In this document: positions 54,499-62,706 of the stretch, piece after piece
Numbering within the stretch: the stretch's first letter is position 1
Layout of the letters: every line of letters starts with the position of its first letter
Assembly (NCBI RefSeq): GCF_900107595.1
Contig: NZ_FNQF01000002.1
Coordinates: 372,001 to 436,000 of the forward strand
DNA length: 64,000 nt
From: Psychroflexus halocasei
Lineage (GTDB): Bacteria; Bacteroidota; Bacteroidia; Flavobacteriales; Flavobacteriaceae
Direction of reading: 5' to 3'
The notes under the pieces: model-generated
The model's input: the letters and a program-made list of their open reading frames with translations, nothing else
What the model was told of the DNA's origin: nothing
The model's database searches: none
Program-made: the position numbers and the translations under genes

Positions 54499-55122
54499 TT
54501 AAGAAAAGTTATATTTATTTTCAACTGCATATTTCAGCAGCTCATTCTTACCCTTTAATTTTAATTTTGCAGCCATATTTTTTCGGTGTGTATAAACAGT
54601 CGAAATTGCACAATTTTGAACATCGGCAATCTCTTCAGAAGTTTTACCATTTGCGATTAGGCCAAGAATTTTCTGTTCTGTTGAAGATAATAATGAGTTA
54701 GGTATGAACTCTGTTGCTTGTTTTAAATCACGAGAAATATCTTTATCATAAAACGTATTTCCAGCAACGATTTTATGAATCGCTAAGACTAAAACATCAA
54801 GCGAAGAAGTTTTAAGAACGTAAGCATCAGCGCCAGCATCAGAGGCCTTTTTGACCGCTTCAGGTTGATCGAACATAGAGAAAACAATGACTTTGATTTC
54901 AGGAAAATTCTCTTTTATTTTTTGAGTTAACGCAAAACCATCCATATCCGGCATTTTCAGATCGGTAATAACAACATCAATTTTATTGTTTTCTAAAAGT
55001 TTAAGCATCTCGACTCCATTATGAGCCGCACCGATAAATTCAAAATTCGGTGTGTTCTCAAGAAGCATTTTAACGCCATCAATCAATGCTTGGTGGTCAT
55101 CTGCAAAAGCGATCTTAATCAT
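54499..55122 (-). CDS. NarL/FixJ-type response regulator
   Basis: 207 residues: an N-terminal receiver domain with FADDHQALIDGVKMLL and phospho-acceptor Asp in VVITDLKMPDMDGF, and a C-terminal LuxR-type HTH (LSSTEQKILGLIANGKTSEEIADVQNCAISTVYTHRKNMAAKLKLKG). It overlaps the histidine kinase gene by four bases, so the two are a cognate pair. The target genes are unknown. Confidence 0.93.
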   Translation of the reverse strand: MIKIAFADDHQALIDGVKMLLENTPNFEFIGAAHNGVEMLKLLENNKIDVVITDLKMPDMDGFALTQKIKENFPEIKVIVFSMFDQPEAVKKASDAGADAYVLKTSSLDVLVLAIHKIVAGNTFYDKDISRDLKQATEFIPNSLLSSTEQKILGLIANGKTSEEIADVQNCAISTVYTHRKNMAAKLKLKGKNELLKYAVENKYNFS

Positions 55123-56957
55123 AATTTTACATCTAAAATAATCGTGGTTCCTCTATTAATTCGTGTATCTATCTGCATATCTCCTTTCAAACTTTCCAAC
55201 CTTTTTTTGATACTTGACAATCCCATTCCGTTATTTTCTATTTTTTCAACATCAAAACCAACACCGTCATCTTCTACGATAATATTTAAACTACCATCAT
55301 AAAAATTGACATGGATTTCAACATTTTGAGCCTTAGCATGTTTAACAACATTCGCTAATAATTCTTGTAAAATTCTAAACAAACCAACTTCAAGATGCTG
55401 TGGTATTTTTTGATTTGTATTAAAGCTATGAATTTTAAATTTGATTTCATGAAGATCTTCTATTTGTTGACATAAATCTTTCAGCGCTACAAAAAAGATT
55501 TTATCAGCAATCATTTCAGAGTTTTTGTAATGTGAAAGTCCACGGATATCTTTATAAGTTGACCTCAGTAATTCATAAGTTTTCGCAAAAACTTCTGCAT
55601 CTTTAGTGTTTGACATTTTTTGTTTTAAAACTTCAAAATATGCGCTGATTGAAGCTAAGTTTGCTCCAACATGGTCATGTAAATCACTAGCTATTTGCTG
55701 ACGCTCTTTTTCTTGACCTTCAAGTAAAGCATCAATTGCTTTTAATTCTTGTTCTTTTAACTTTTTCTCAGTCCTATTAATTTTCAATTGACTTTTTTGT
55801 TGTTTAATCAATTGTTGTCTTTTAAAATTTTGATAATACAAGAATGAAAGAAGTAGTAAAACAGCGGAAATTCCAAAAGTTGAATAAATAACTATTCGAT
55901 TTTGTTCATTCTTTTGAGTGAGAATCAAATTTTCTTTTTCCTTCTTATCAGCCTGAAATCGTGTTAAGTTAATATTCTGCTTTTGAGCATTAAGACTATC
56001 TAAATAATTCATTGATTTTTCTAAATACACATAAGCCGAATCTGGTTTTTTTAAGGCCATAAAATCTTCGGCCATCAACTCGTAAACATAAGCACTCAAG
56101 TCATGATCAATACTTTTATTGCTTTGCTTGATCGTCATTTTAGCATAATTAATTGCTTTACTGTGATTGCCTTGAATTCGCTCTAATTCAGCCAAATTAT
56201 GATATGCTAAACGAATTTTATTCTGCAAACCTAATTTACGATTAATCCTAATGCCTTTATTATAATAATATTTTGCTGAATCTTTATCAAAAATATAATC
56301 CGTGTAATACATGCCTTTATAAGTATGAAGAATACCTAGTGTAAAAGGATTTTTATCTTGACTATTGTAGTCGTAGGCCTTATTTAAATGGGTTAAAAAA
56401 TCTTGATAAGTTGTATCAACTTCAATGCTATTAAAAGCTTTTTCTATTTCTAAAAAGCATAATTGATTCAGGTTGTCTAATTTTTTAGCGTTTTCAGCGT
56501 AAGCCTCGAGGTATTTAGGTTGAGATTTGCTGTAAAAAGTCGGGTCGAACATTGTGTAATAAATGTCCAAATTCAAATCATTATAGCGTAATTTATCGCC
56601 GATATCAAGATAACGTTTTTGGGCTTTTTGATAATGTTTAAATGCTAAGTCAAAATTACTGTTGTGATCATAGGCTTTCCCAAGAAAATGATGGTAATAC
56701 GCTAAATTTTTGTTACTAAGCTGAAGCGTATCAATGCTTAAAAGAATTTCAAAAGATTTCTCTAACTTCTTTTGAACAGTATAATAATTAGCAGTCACAA
56801 GCTGATCTTCAATACCTGAAAGTTCATTTTCGTTAAAAACAATTTGTTCAATTGAGTCTAATTGTGCACGTTTAAAAAAGCGATCCAGAGATTTATTTTG
56901 TGCGAAAGAAAAATGTACCCAGAATATGAGTAAGAGAATTAACTTGTATTTTGACAT
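55119..56957 (-). CDS. TPR-containing sensor histidine kinase (HisKA_3 type)
   Basis: 612 residues from the ATG at 56957, giving a signal peptide (MSKYKLILLLIFWVHFSFAQ). The periplasmic part has several TPR-like repeats (about 90-330), then one membrane segment (about residues 358-377), a coiled coil, the HisKA_3 dimerisation motif ASDLHDHVGANLASISAYF with the phospho-accepting His, and an ATPase domain ending NNGMGLSSIKKRLE. The TPR sensor type is common in Bacteroidota. The gene has a perfect promoter upstream (56976-57006). The signal is unknown. Confidence 0.9.
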   Translation of the reverse strand: MSKYKLILLLIFWVHFSFAQNKSLDRFFKRAQLDSIEQIVFNENELSGIEDQLVTANYYTVQKKLEKSFEILLSIDTLQLSNKNLAYYHHFLGKAYDHNSNFDLAFKHYQKAQKRYLDIGDKLRYNDLNLDIYYTMFDPTFYSKSQPKYLEAYAENAKKLDNLNQLCFLEIEKAFNSIEVDTTYQDFLTHLNKAYDYNSQDKNPFTLGILHTYKGMYYTDYIFDKDSAKYYYNKGIRINRKLGLQNKIRLAYHNLAELERIQGNHSKAINYAKMTIKQSNKSIDHDLSAYVYELMAEDFMALKKPDSAYVYLEKSMNYLDSLNAQKQNINLTRFQADKKEKENLILTQKNEQNRIVIYSTFGISAVLLLLSFLYYQNFKRQQLIKQQKSQLKINRTEKKLKEQELKAIDALLEGQEKERQQIASDLHDHVGANLASISAYFEVLKQKMSNTKDAEVFAKTYELLRSTYKDIRGLSHYKNSEMIADKIFFVALKDLCQQIEDLHEIKFKIHSFNTNQKIPQHLEVGLFRILQELLANVVKHAKAQNVEIHVNFYDGSLNIIVEDDGVGFDVEKIENNGMGLSSIKKRLESLKGDMQIDTRINRGTTIILDVKL

Positions 56958-56975
56958 TTTGGAGCGGGGTTTGCC

Positions 56976-57006
56976 CAAAAATATGAAATCTACAAACTAA
57001 TACAAA
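56976..57006 (-). promoter_or_regulatory. Complete promoter of the two-component operon
   Basis: On the minus strand TTTG (57006-57003), exactly 19 bases, then TATTTTTG (56983-56976), 18 bases before the kinase ATG. Perfect match to the Bacteroidota consensus. Confidence 0.8.
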
Positions 57007-57015
57007 AAGATATAA

Positions 57016-57204
57016 TTAATTATGAAGCACAAACTTCATTAAGAAAAGAATTATCAGGAAAACAAAAAAAGCATAAATTACATATCTTGAATTTTTATAA
57101 TGAATCGCTCGTAGCGCTTTGTCTTTTCGGTACATAAAGAAAATGACGATAACAAAAGCAACAAAAAATAACACTGCAAAAACAAGCTGACCTGTTGAAA
57201 ACAT
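57016..57204 (-). CDS. Small two-segment membrane protein
   Basis: 62 residues with two hydrophobic segments (about 8-25 and 43-60) joined by a basic loop (YRKDKALRAIHYKNSRY). I recall short proteins of this shape in Bacteroidota but no function. It lies between the kinase promoter and the deoxynucleoside kinase gene; the 31-base gap suggests it may share that upstream transcript. Confidence 0.6.
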   Translation of the reverse strand: MFSTGQLVFAVLFFVAFVIVIFFMYRKDKALRAIHYKNSRYVIYAFFVFLIILFLMKFVLHN

Positions 57205-57235
57205 AATAAAAAATTAAAGATTTAACAAAAGTTAA

Positions 57236-57850
57236 TTAAAATAACCCGTGTAATTCACCATCAATACGGTTGATGATTTCGCCTAAGTCTTCAGGCTCAT
57301 CAACAAAATTTAAACCATCAACATCAATAATAAGCAACTTCCCTTTATCATAATTACTGATCCATTCATCGTAACGTTCATTTAAACGATTGAGGTAATC
57401 GATTGAAATTGAATTTTCATAATCACGGCCACGACTTTGAATTTGCTTGACTAAATTAGGAACCGAACTTCTTAAATAAATCAACAAATCTGGTGATTCT
57501 GTCACGGATTCCATCAATTCAAATAATGAAGCATAATTCTGATAATCGCGATCAGACATATAGCCCATTTGATGAAGATTAGGCGCAAAAATAAAGGCAT
57601 CTTCATAAATTGTTCTGTCTTGAATTACATCTTTTTTACCTTCTCGAATATCTAGTATTTGTCGAAAACGGCTGTTTAAGAAGAAGATTTGTAAATTGAA
57701 AGACCAACGCTTCATGTCAGCATAAAAGTTTTCCAAATATGGGTTTTCAATCACATCTTCAAACTCAGGTTCCCAATTATAATGTTTTGCTAATAAACGT
57801 GTGAGCGTCGTTTTTCCTGCTCCTATATTTCCTGCAATTGCAACATGCAT
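57236..57850 (-). CDS. Deoxynucleoside kinase
   Basis: 204 residues. It phosphorylates deoxynucleosides for the salvage pathway. The P-loop is AIAGNIGAGKTTLTRLLA; the base-binding region includes WSFNLQIFFLNSRFRQI, and the catalytic and specificity region DRTIYEDAFIFAPNLH; the lid has QSRGRDYE. The sequence resembles dAK/dGK-type kinases. The gene lies 12 bases downstream of the secreted protein gene. Confidence 0.9.
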   Translation of the reverse strand: MHVAIAGNIGAGKTTLTRLLAKHYNWEPEFEDVIENPYLENFYADMKRWSFNLQIFFLNSRFRQILDIREGKKDVIQDRTIYEDAFIFAPNLHQMGYMSDRDYQNYASLFELMESVTESPDLLIYLRSSVPNLVKQIQSRGRDYENSISIDYLNRLNERYDEWISNYDKGKLLIIDVDGLNFVDEPEDLGEIINRIDGELHGLF

Positions 57851-57862
57851 ATCTTCAATGAT

Positions 57863-58645
57863 TTAGACAGTAATTTTGAAAAAATATACTTTTTTACCGT
57901 CGTAAAGATAGAGGTTTTCACCATTCAAATGAAAATCTTGAATAAGAATATCAGGAAGTTTTAGCTTTTTTTCATCTTCTGTTTTTAGATGAAGCAAAAT
58001 CAAATCTTCATTAGTTTTATACAAAAGTTGTCCCTGATTAAGTTTCATCTTCACTACTGGTTTAACATTAATAGATTTTACAAAAGTTGCATAAGTTGAG
58101 TAAATATATAACTGTTTTGATCCTGTATAAACAAAATTATTATAATCACTTGCAAAAGATTGATAAGGCGTCTCAAGCGGCAAACTTTCCGATATAACTT
58201 TTAAAGAATTAATATCAATATTTAAAAGGTTTCCACTTAATGCATCAACCACCCAAAGCTGATTTTTTCTAGAGAGTGAAGCAAATTCAGCAGATATTGG
58301 ATTTTCTAAACTTGAAAAATCAAGGCGTGTAATTTCATTGAGATGATTATCTAAAATAACAACTGTATTGGCATTTTTATAGAAAAGACTGATCCTGAGT
58401 GGGTTTAATAAATCAACATGCGTGATTTCTCCCAATTGAAAGTCTTGAAAACTGAGTTGCTTTTGTTTCGATTGTTTATAAAAAACACGATCCGCACTGA
58501 AATAAATTGCAGCAAAATCATCTACACCGAAAAACTTTTCAGCCTCTAACAAGAAATCTTTTTGAAATTCTAAATTCATGCTTTGTGCTGAAGCTTTAAG
58601 CATCAATAAGAAATTGATCAAAATCAAAAATACAATTTTTCGCAT
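57863..58645 (-). CDS. Secreted protein, probable beta-propeller
   Basis: 260 residues with a signal peptide (MRKIVFLILINFLLMLKASAQ). The rest has repeated strands such as TVVILDNHLNEITRLDF, LWVVDALSGNLLNIDI and LLYKTNEDLILLHLK, suggestive of a beta-propeller, but no family is recognised. It lies in a run of minus-strand genes, seven bases after the DUF6122-type gene and just before the deoxynucleoside kinase. Function unknown. Confidence 0.6.
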   Translation of the reverse strand: MRKIVFLILINFLLMLKASAQSMNLEFQKDFLLEAEKFFGVDDFAAIYFSADRVFYKQSKQKQLSFQDFQLGEITHVDLLNPLRISLFYKNANTVVILDNHLNEITRLDFSSLENPISAEFASLSRKNQLWVVDALSGNLLNIDINSLKVISESLPLETPYQSFASDYNNFVYTGSKQLYIYSTYATFVKSINVKPVVKMKLNQGQLLYKTNEDLILLHLKTEDEKKLKLPDILIQDFHLNGENLYLYDGKKVYFFKITV

Positions 58646-58652
58646 TGGTGTT

Positions 58653-59000
58653 TTAAATAGAGTTTTTCATCATTGTCATCAAGCAATCGACTTCATCAGT
58701 AATAAGATGAAATATTAAACCAAAGCTAATCAATTTCAGCCAACTTGATTTCGTTAAGAAATAGATTAAAATATAGATTAAAAAAGCATAAAGTGAATGA
58801 AAAGTATGATATCCAAAACTGCATCGATTGGCCTGAAAAATTGGAGTTGCCCATAAATGGTCGATATCAATCAACATGGTTGACAAAAAAATCAAATAAA
58901 TTTTAAAAACAGAAAAGTCAGCATGCTTGAATTTTAAAGCAAAAAAATAAATCACACCAAAGTGCATTCCGTAATGAATCAGCGCTTGTAGGTAGATCAT
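58653..59000 (-). CDS. DUF6122-type membrane protein
   Basis: 115 residues with about four hydrophobic segments. The motif MLIDIDHLWATPIF and the nearby Cys/His-rich stretch FQANRCSFGYHTFHS, with a later HLITDEVDC, are the features I associate with DUF6122 proteins of Bacteroidota. The Asp/His pattern could bind metal, as in LexA-like membrane hydrolases, but no function is known. Upstream, the minus strand reads TTTTG then four bases then ATG, an imperfect version of the close -7 arrangement. Confidence 0.65.
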   Translation of the reverse strand: MIYLQALIHYGMHFGVIYFFALKFKHADFSVFKIYLIFLSTMLIDIDHLWATPIFQANRCSFGYHTFHSLYAFLIYILIYFLTKSSWLKLISFGLIFHLITDEVDCLMTMMKNSI

Positions 59001-59042
59001 AAAACAAAAGTTAGATTAAGCAAAAGAATCAAAAGCAATGAT

Positions 59043-59050
59043 TATTTTTG
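59043..59050 (+). promoter_or_regulatory. -7 box of rpe
   Basis: TATTTTTG matches TAnnTTTG, 19 bases before the rpe ATG. No good -33 nearby. Confidence 0.5.
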
Positions 59051-59069
59051 TACAAATTAATATAAAATT

Positions 59070-59729
59070 ATGGATACCAAAATAATTGCTCCGTCTATTC
59101 TTGCTGCTGATTTTGCAAACCTTCAACGCGATGTAGAACTCGTTAACAGAAGCCAGGCTGAATGGCTTCATATCGATATTATGGATGGTGTTTTTGTACC
59201 AAATATTTCTTTTGGAATGCCTGTTTTAAAAGCGATACAAAAGCATACCAGCAAGTTTCTTGATGTTCACTTAATGATTGTTGAGCCTGAACGCTACATT
59301 GATGAATTTGCTAAACTTGGTGCAAACATGCTAACCATTCATTACGAAGCTTGCACGCATTTACATAGAAATTTGCAGGCGATTAAATTTAAAGACATGA
59401 AAGCTGGTGTGGCGATTAATCCGCATACAAATGTTGAGTTGCTTCGCGATACAATTACGGAGATTGATATGGTTTGCATTATGAGTGTTAATCCTGGATT
59501 TGGTGGTCAGCACTTTATAGAAAATACTTATGATAAAATCCGTGATCTTAAAAAGATTATTGAAGAAAAAGGCGCCTCGACAAGAATCCAAATCGACGGT
59601 GGCGTGACTGATAAAAATGCTAAAGATTTAATAACAGCAGGTGCTGATATACTTGTAGCAGGTAGTTTTGTATTCAAATCGGAAAATCCGACGCAAACTA
59701 TTGCTAATTTAAATTCTTTGATAAATTAA
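59070..59729 (+). CDS. rpe: Ribulose-phosphate 3-epimerase
   Basis: 219 residues. It interconverts ribulose-5-phosphate and xylulose-5-phosphate. TIM-barrel motifs: IAPSILAADFANLQ, HIDIMDGVFVPNISFG (metal His and Asp), DVHLMIVEPERYI, MSVNPGFGGQHFIENTYDKI and IQIDGGVTDKNAKDL, all typical. A short gap of six bases leads into the YpdA-like gene. Confidence 0.96.
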   Translation: MDTKIIAPSILAADFANLQRDVELVNRSQAEWLHIDIMDGVFVPNISFGMPVLKAIQKHTSKFLDVHLMIVEPERYIDEFAKLGANMLTIHYEACTHLHRNLQAIKFKDMKAGVAINPHTNVELLRDTITEIDMVCIMSVNPGFGGQHFIENTYDKIRDLKKIIEEKGASTRIQIDGGVTDKNAKDLITAGADILVAGSFVFKSENPTQTIANLNSLIN

Positions 59730-59735
59730 AATATT

Positions 59736-60692
59736 ATGACTTACGATGTATTGATTATTGGTGGAGGTCCCATCGGGATTGCTTGTGCTTTAGAAGCAAA
59801 AAAGAAAAATTTATCATACATCATTATTGAAAAAGGAACGCTCGTCAATTCGCTTTATCACTATCCTGAAAACATGACTTTCTTTTCAACTTCAGAAAAG
59901 TTGGAACTTGACAACATTCCTTTTATCAGTAAAAACCCTAAGCCGACAAAGCAAGAAGCTTTAGAATATTACAGACGAGTCGCCACTTCAAATCAAGTGA
60001 ATATCAAGCTTTTTGAAAAAGTTGAAAAGGTTGAAAAAACTGATGAGCATTTTGAAATTAAAAGTGATAAAGACACTTATTATACGAAAAACATTGTTGT
60101 CGCCACAGGCTTTTATGACATCCCGAATAAACTAAACGTTGAAGGTGAAGATTTACCAAAAGTGACACATTATTATAAAGATCCGCACTATTATGCAACG
60201 CAAGATGTCGTTGTTGTTGGCGCGAGCAATTCTTCTGTTGATGCAGCTTTAGAAATTTACAGAAAAGGCGGCAATGTCACCATGATTGTAAGAGGAAAAG
60301 ATATTGGTGAACGCGTTAAATATTGGGTTCGACCAGACATGATGAACAGAATTAACGAAGGAAGTATTAAAGCTTATTTTGAATCTGAAATCATAAAAGT
60401 AGAAAAAAATAAACTTCATTTTAAAGACAGTTACGGAAAAATACAGTCTATACCGAACGACTTTGTTTTAGCTTTAACGGGTTATCAACCTAACTTTTCT
60501 TTCCTTAAAAAATTAGGCGTTGAGCTCAGTGAAGATCAGTTAAGAAAGCCGATTTATAATCAGCAAACGATGCAAACAAACGTTGATGGCATTTACTTAG
60601 CAGGTGTTATTTGTGGAGGAATGGAAACACATAAATGGTTTATTGAAAATTCACGTATTCATGCAAAAGTTATCATGAATGCACTGAATTAA
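59736..60692 (+). CDS. ypdA: YpdA-family bacillithiol disulfide reductase
   Basis: 318 residues, a FAD- and NADPH-binding flavoprotein. FAD loop: VLIIGGGPIGIACALEA; NADPH loop: VVVVGASNSSVDAALEIYRKG; C-terminal FAD motif: VDGIYLAGVICGG. The region HYPENMTFFSTSEKLE is characteristic of YpdA, which keeps bacillithiol reduced. Bacillithiol is known in some Bacteroidota. There is no CXXC dithiol, consistent with YpdA and unlike thioredoxin reductase. Confidence 0.9.
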   Translation: MTYDVLIIGGGPIGIACALEAKKKNLSYIIIEKGTLVNSLYHYPENMTFFSTSEKLELDNIPFISKNPKPTKQEALEYYRRVATSNQVNIKLFEKVEKVEKTDEHFEIKSDKDTYYTKNIVVATGFYDIPNKLNVEGEDLPKVTHYYKDPHYYATQDVVVVGASNSSVDAALEIYRKGGNVTMIVRGKDIGERVKYWVRPDMMNRINEGSIKAYFESEIIKVEKNKLHFKDSYGKIQSIPNDFVLALTGYQPNFSFLKKLGVELSEDQLRKPIYNQQTMQTNVDGIYLAGVICGGMETHKWFIENSRIHAKVIMNALN

Positions 60693-60742
60693 GTGATAAA
60701 ATCTTTTTTTCGTATCTTTCAGCGATAACCATTAAATAATAT

Positions 60743-61828
60743 ATGCTGAACTTTGTGATTATTGGGGCTGCCCAAGCAGGACTTTCTATTGCTTACGAAT
60801 TAAAACAACGCGGATATACATTCTTAATTTTAGATAAAGAAAAAGAGATTGGTGCGTCGTGGCTTAACCGTTGGGATTCGCTCAAGTTATTCACACCAGC
60901 TGAATTTAACAACCTAAAAGGTTTCGAGTTTCCCGCACCAAATGGAAGTTATCCAAATAAATACGAAGTTGCAGATTATTTCAAGAAGTACGTCAAGCAT
61001 TTCAACTTTCCAATTCAGCTCAACACACTTGTGACCGAGGTCAAAAAAGAAAAGGATATTTTTGAAATTTCCCATTCTCAAGGGAAAACAATGGCGAGAA
61101 ACTTAATTGTTGCGACTGGTCCTTTTCACATTCCTTACACACCAAGATTTGCAGAAAAAATCAGTGATGAAGTCGTGCAATTGCACAGTAATTATTATGA
61201 AAATCCTGATCAGCTTCAAGATGGGAAATCTTTAGTTGTTGGTGATGGAGATTCTGGGTTTCAGATATTAAATGAAATTTCAAAGTCAACAACAAAAACA
61301 GTTTACTTTTCAGGAAACACTTCAGTACAAACTTTACCACAAGAGTTTTTAGGAAAAACACTATGGTGGTGGTTTACAAAAACAGGATTTTTAAGCATCA
61401 GTAAGGAATCTTGGTTAGGCCAAAAAATCATCAATTCAAGACAACCCATCATTGGCACAGATGTTAAGGAAATTATTTCAAGAGAAAATGTAGAATGTGT
61501 TGGTTTTACTCAGAATGCAGATGATAATCTTATAGAAGCAGAAAAAAAAGATATAAAAAATGTCAAAAATATTATTTGGGCAACTGGTTACCGTCCAAAT
61601 TTTGAATGGATCAAAGGTTTGGAGTTGGATAAAAATGCTTACCCAAAACATGAACGCGGCGTGAGTCACATGAAAGGTCTTTATTTTATAGGCTTACCAT
61701 GGCTTCACACAAGAGCTTCAGCAACTTTAGGCGGCGTTAAAGAAGACGCAGAATACATCGCAAATCATATTGAAAATCACGTTAAAAAAGAAGTTCCTCA
61801 AGAATTTTCAGAAGCAGAAGTTTCTTGA
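60743..61828 (+). CDS. Flavin-containing monooxygenase-like protein
   Basis: 361 residues. The first dinucleotide loop reads IIGAAQAGLSIAYEL (GxAxxG, where the usual motif is GxGxxG), the second VVGDGDSGFQIL. WLNRWDSLKLFTPAEFNNLKGFEFP resembles the FMO/CzcO family fingerprint region, and IWATGYRPNFEWI the ATG motif. The FAD-binding helix differs slightly from the standard, but overall composition is sound. Substrate unknown. The end overlaps the convergent ppx gene by 31 bases. Confidence 0.8.
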   Translation: MLNFVIIGAAQAGLSIAYELKQRGYTFLILDKEKEIGASWLNRWDSLKLFTPAEFNNLKGFEFPAPNGSYPNKYEVADYFKKYVKHFNFPIQLNTLVTEVKKEKDIFEISHSQGKTMARNLIVATGPFHIPYTPRFAEKISDEVVQLHSNYYENPDQLQDGKSLVVGDGDSGFQILNEISKSTTKTVYFSGNTSVQTLPQEFLGKTLWWWFTKTGFLSISKESWLGQKIINSRQPIIGTDVKEIISRENVECVGFTQNADDNLIEAEKKDIKNVKNIIWATGYRPNFEWIKGLELDKNAYPKHERGVSHMKGLYFIGLPWLHTRASATLGGVKEDAEYIANHIENHVKKEVPQEFSEAEVS

Positions 61829-62706
61829 TGATAAAGTGATTTTATAATACCATCTGATAAACCAATTTTAGGCACAAGTATCGAGCGTGCACCAACCCAT
61901 TTCATCGCAGAAAGATATATTTCAGCTGCAGGAATAATGACATCTGCTCTATCTTGATTAAGATTGAGTTGAGCTATTCTTTCTTCGTAAGTCAGTGATT
62001 TTAAAAGTTGATAATAAGACGTTAAGTATAAATATGACAAAGGTTTTCCTGCTTTCTTCCCACTTGATTTGAAAATATTATTGATATTACCTCCAGAACC
62101 AATCATCTGGATTTTATCATAAGATTTTGCCTTTTCTTTAATCCAATTTTTCGCATCATCCCAAACCTGCTCAGCAACTGTATCATTTAATAACCGGACT
62201 GTTCCTAATTTAAAAGATTTAGAGGTCACTGTTTTTCCTTTCGAAAAAAGGGTGAACTCAGTACTTCCACCACCAACATCAACATACAAATAAGTTTTGT
62301 GATCATCAATCATGCTATATAAATCTGTAGCTGCAATAATGGCGGCCTCATCTTTACCATCGATAATATTTATCGAGATACCCGTTTTATCTTTGATCTT
62401 ATCAACCAGGAGTTCATTATTTTCAGCATCTCGCATGGCTGAAGTTGCACAAGCTCTATACTTTTCAATATTATGACACTTCATTAAGTTCTTAAAAGCA
62501 TCCATCGCTGTCAACATTCTTTGACAATTGGTTTCAGAGATACGCCCTTCAGTAAAAACATCTTGCCCTAAACGAATAGGAACTCTAATTAAAGATGTTT
62601 TTTTAAAGTTTGTCGGTTTATTCTCAACTTCTGTAATTGTAGCAATAAGTAATCTCACTGCATTTGAGCCAATATCGATGGCTGCATATTTTTTGATAGA
62701 AAGCAT
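61798..62706 (-). CDS. ppx: Exopolyphosphatase (Ppx/GppA family)
   Basis: 302 residues, the short Ppx type without the C-terminal HD domain. Phosphate-1 is AAIDIGSNAVRLLIA; phosphate-2 is YVDVGGGSTEFTLFSKG; the ATP-like site is MIGSGGNINNIFK. It removes terminal phosphate from polyphosphate or hydrolyses pppGpp. It directly follows ppk1, which makes polyphosphate, so synthesis and breakdown are joined in one operon. Confidence 0.9.
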   Translation of the reverse strand: MLSIKKYAAIDIGSNAVRLLIATITEVENKPTNFKKTSLIRVPIRLGQDVFTEGRISETNCQRMLTAMDAFKNLMKCHNIEKYRACATSAMRDAENNELLVDKIKDKTGISINIIDGKDEAAIIAATDLYSMIDDHKTYLYVDVGGGSTEFTLFSKGKTVTSKSFKLGTVRLLNDTVAEQVWDDAKNWIKEKAKSYDKIQMIGSGGNINNIFKSSGKKAGKPLSYLYLTSYYQLLKSLTYEERIAQLNLNQDRADVIIPAAEIYLSAMKWVGARSILVPKIGLSDGIIKSLYHQETSASENS

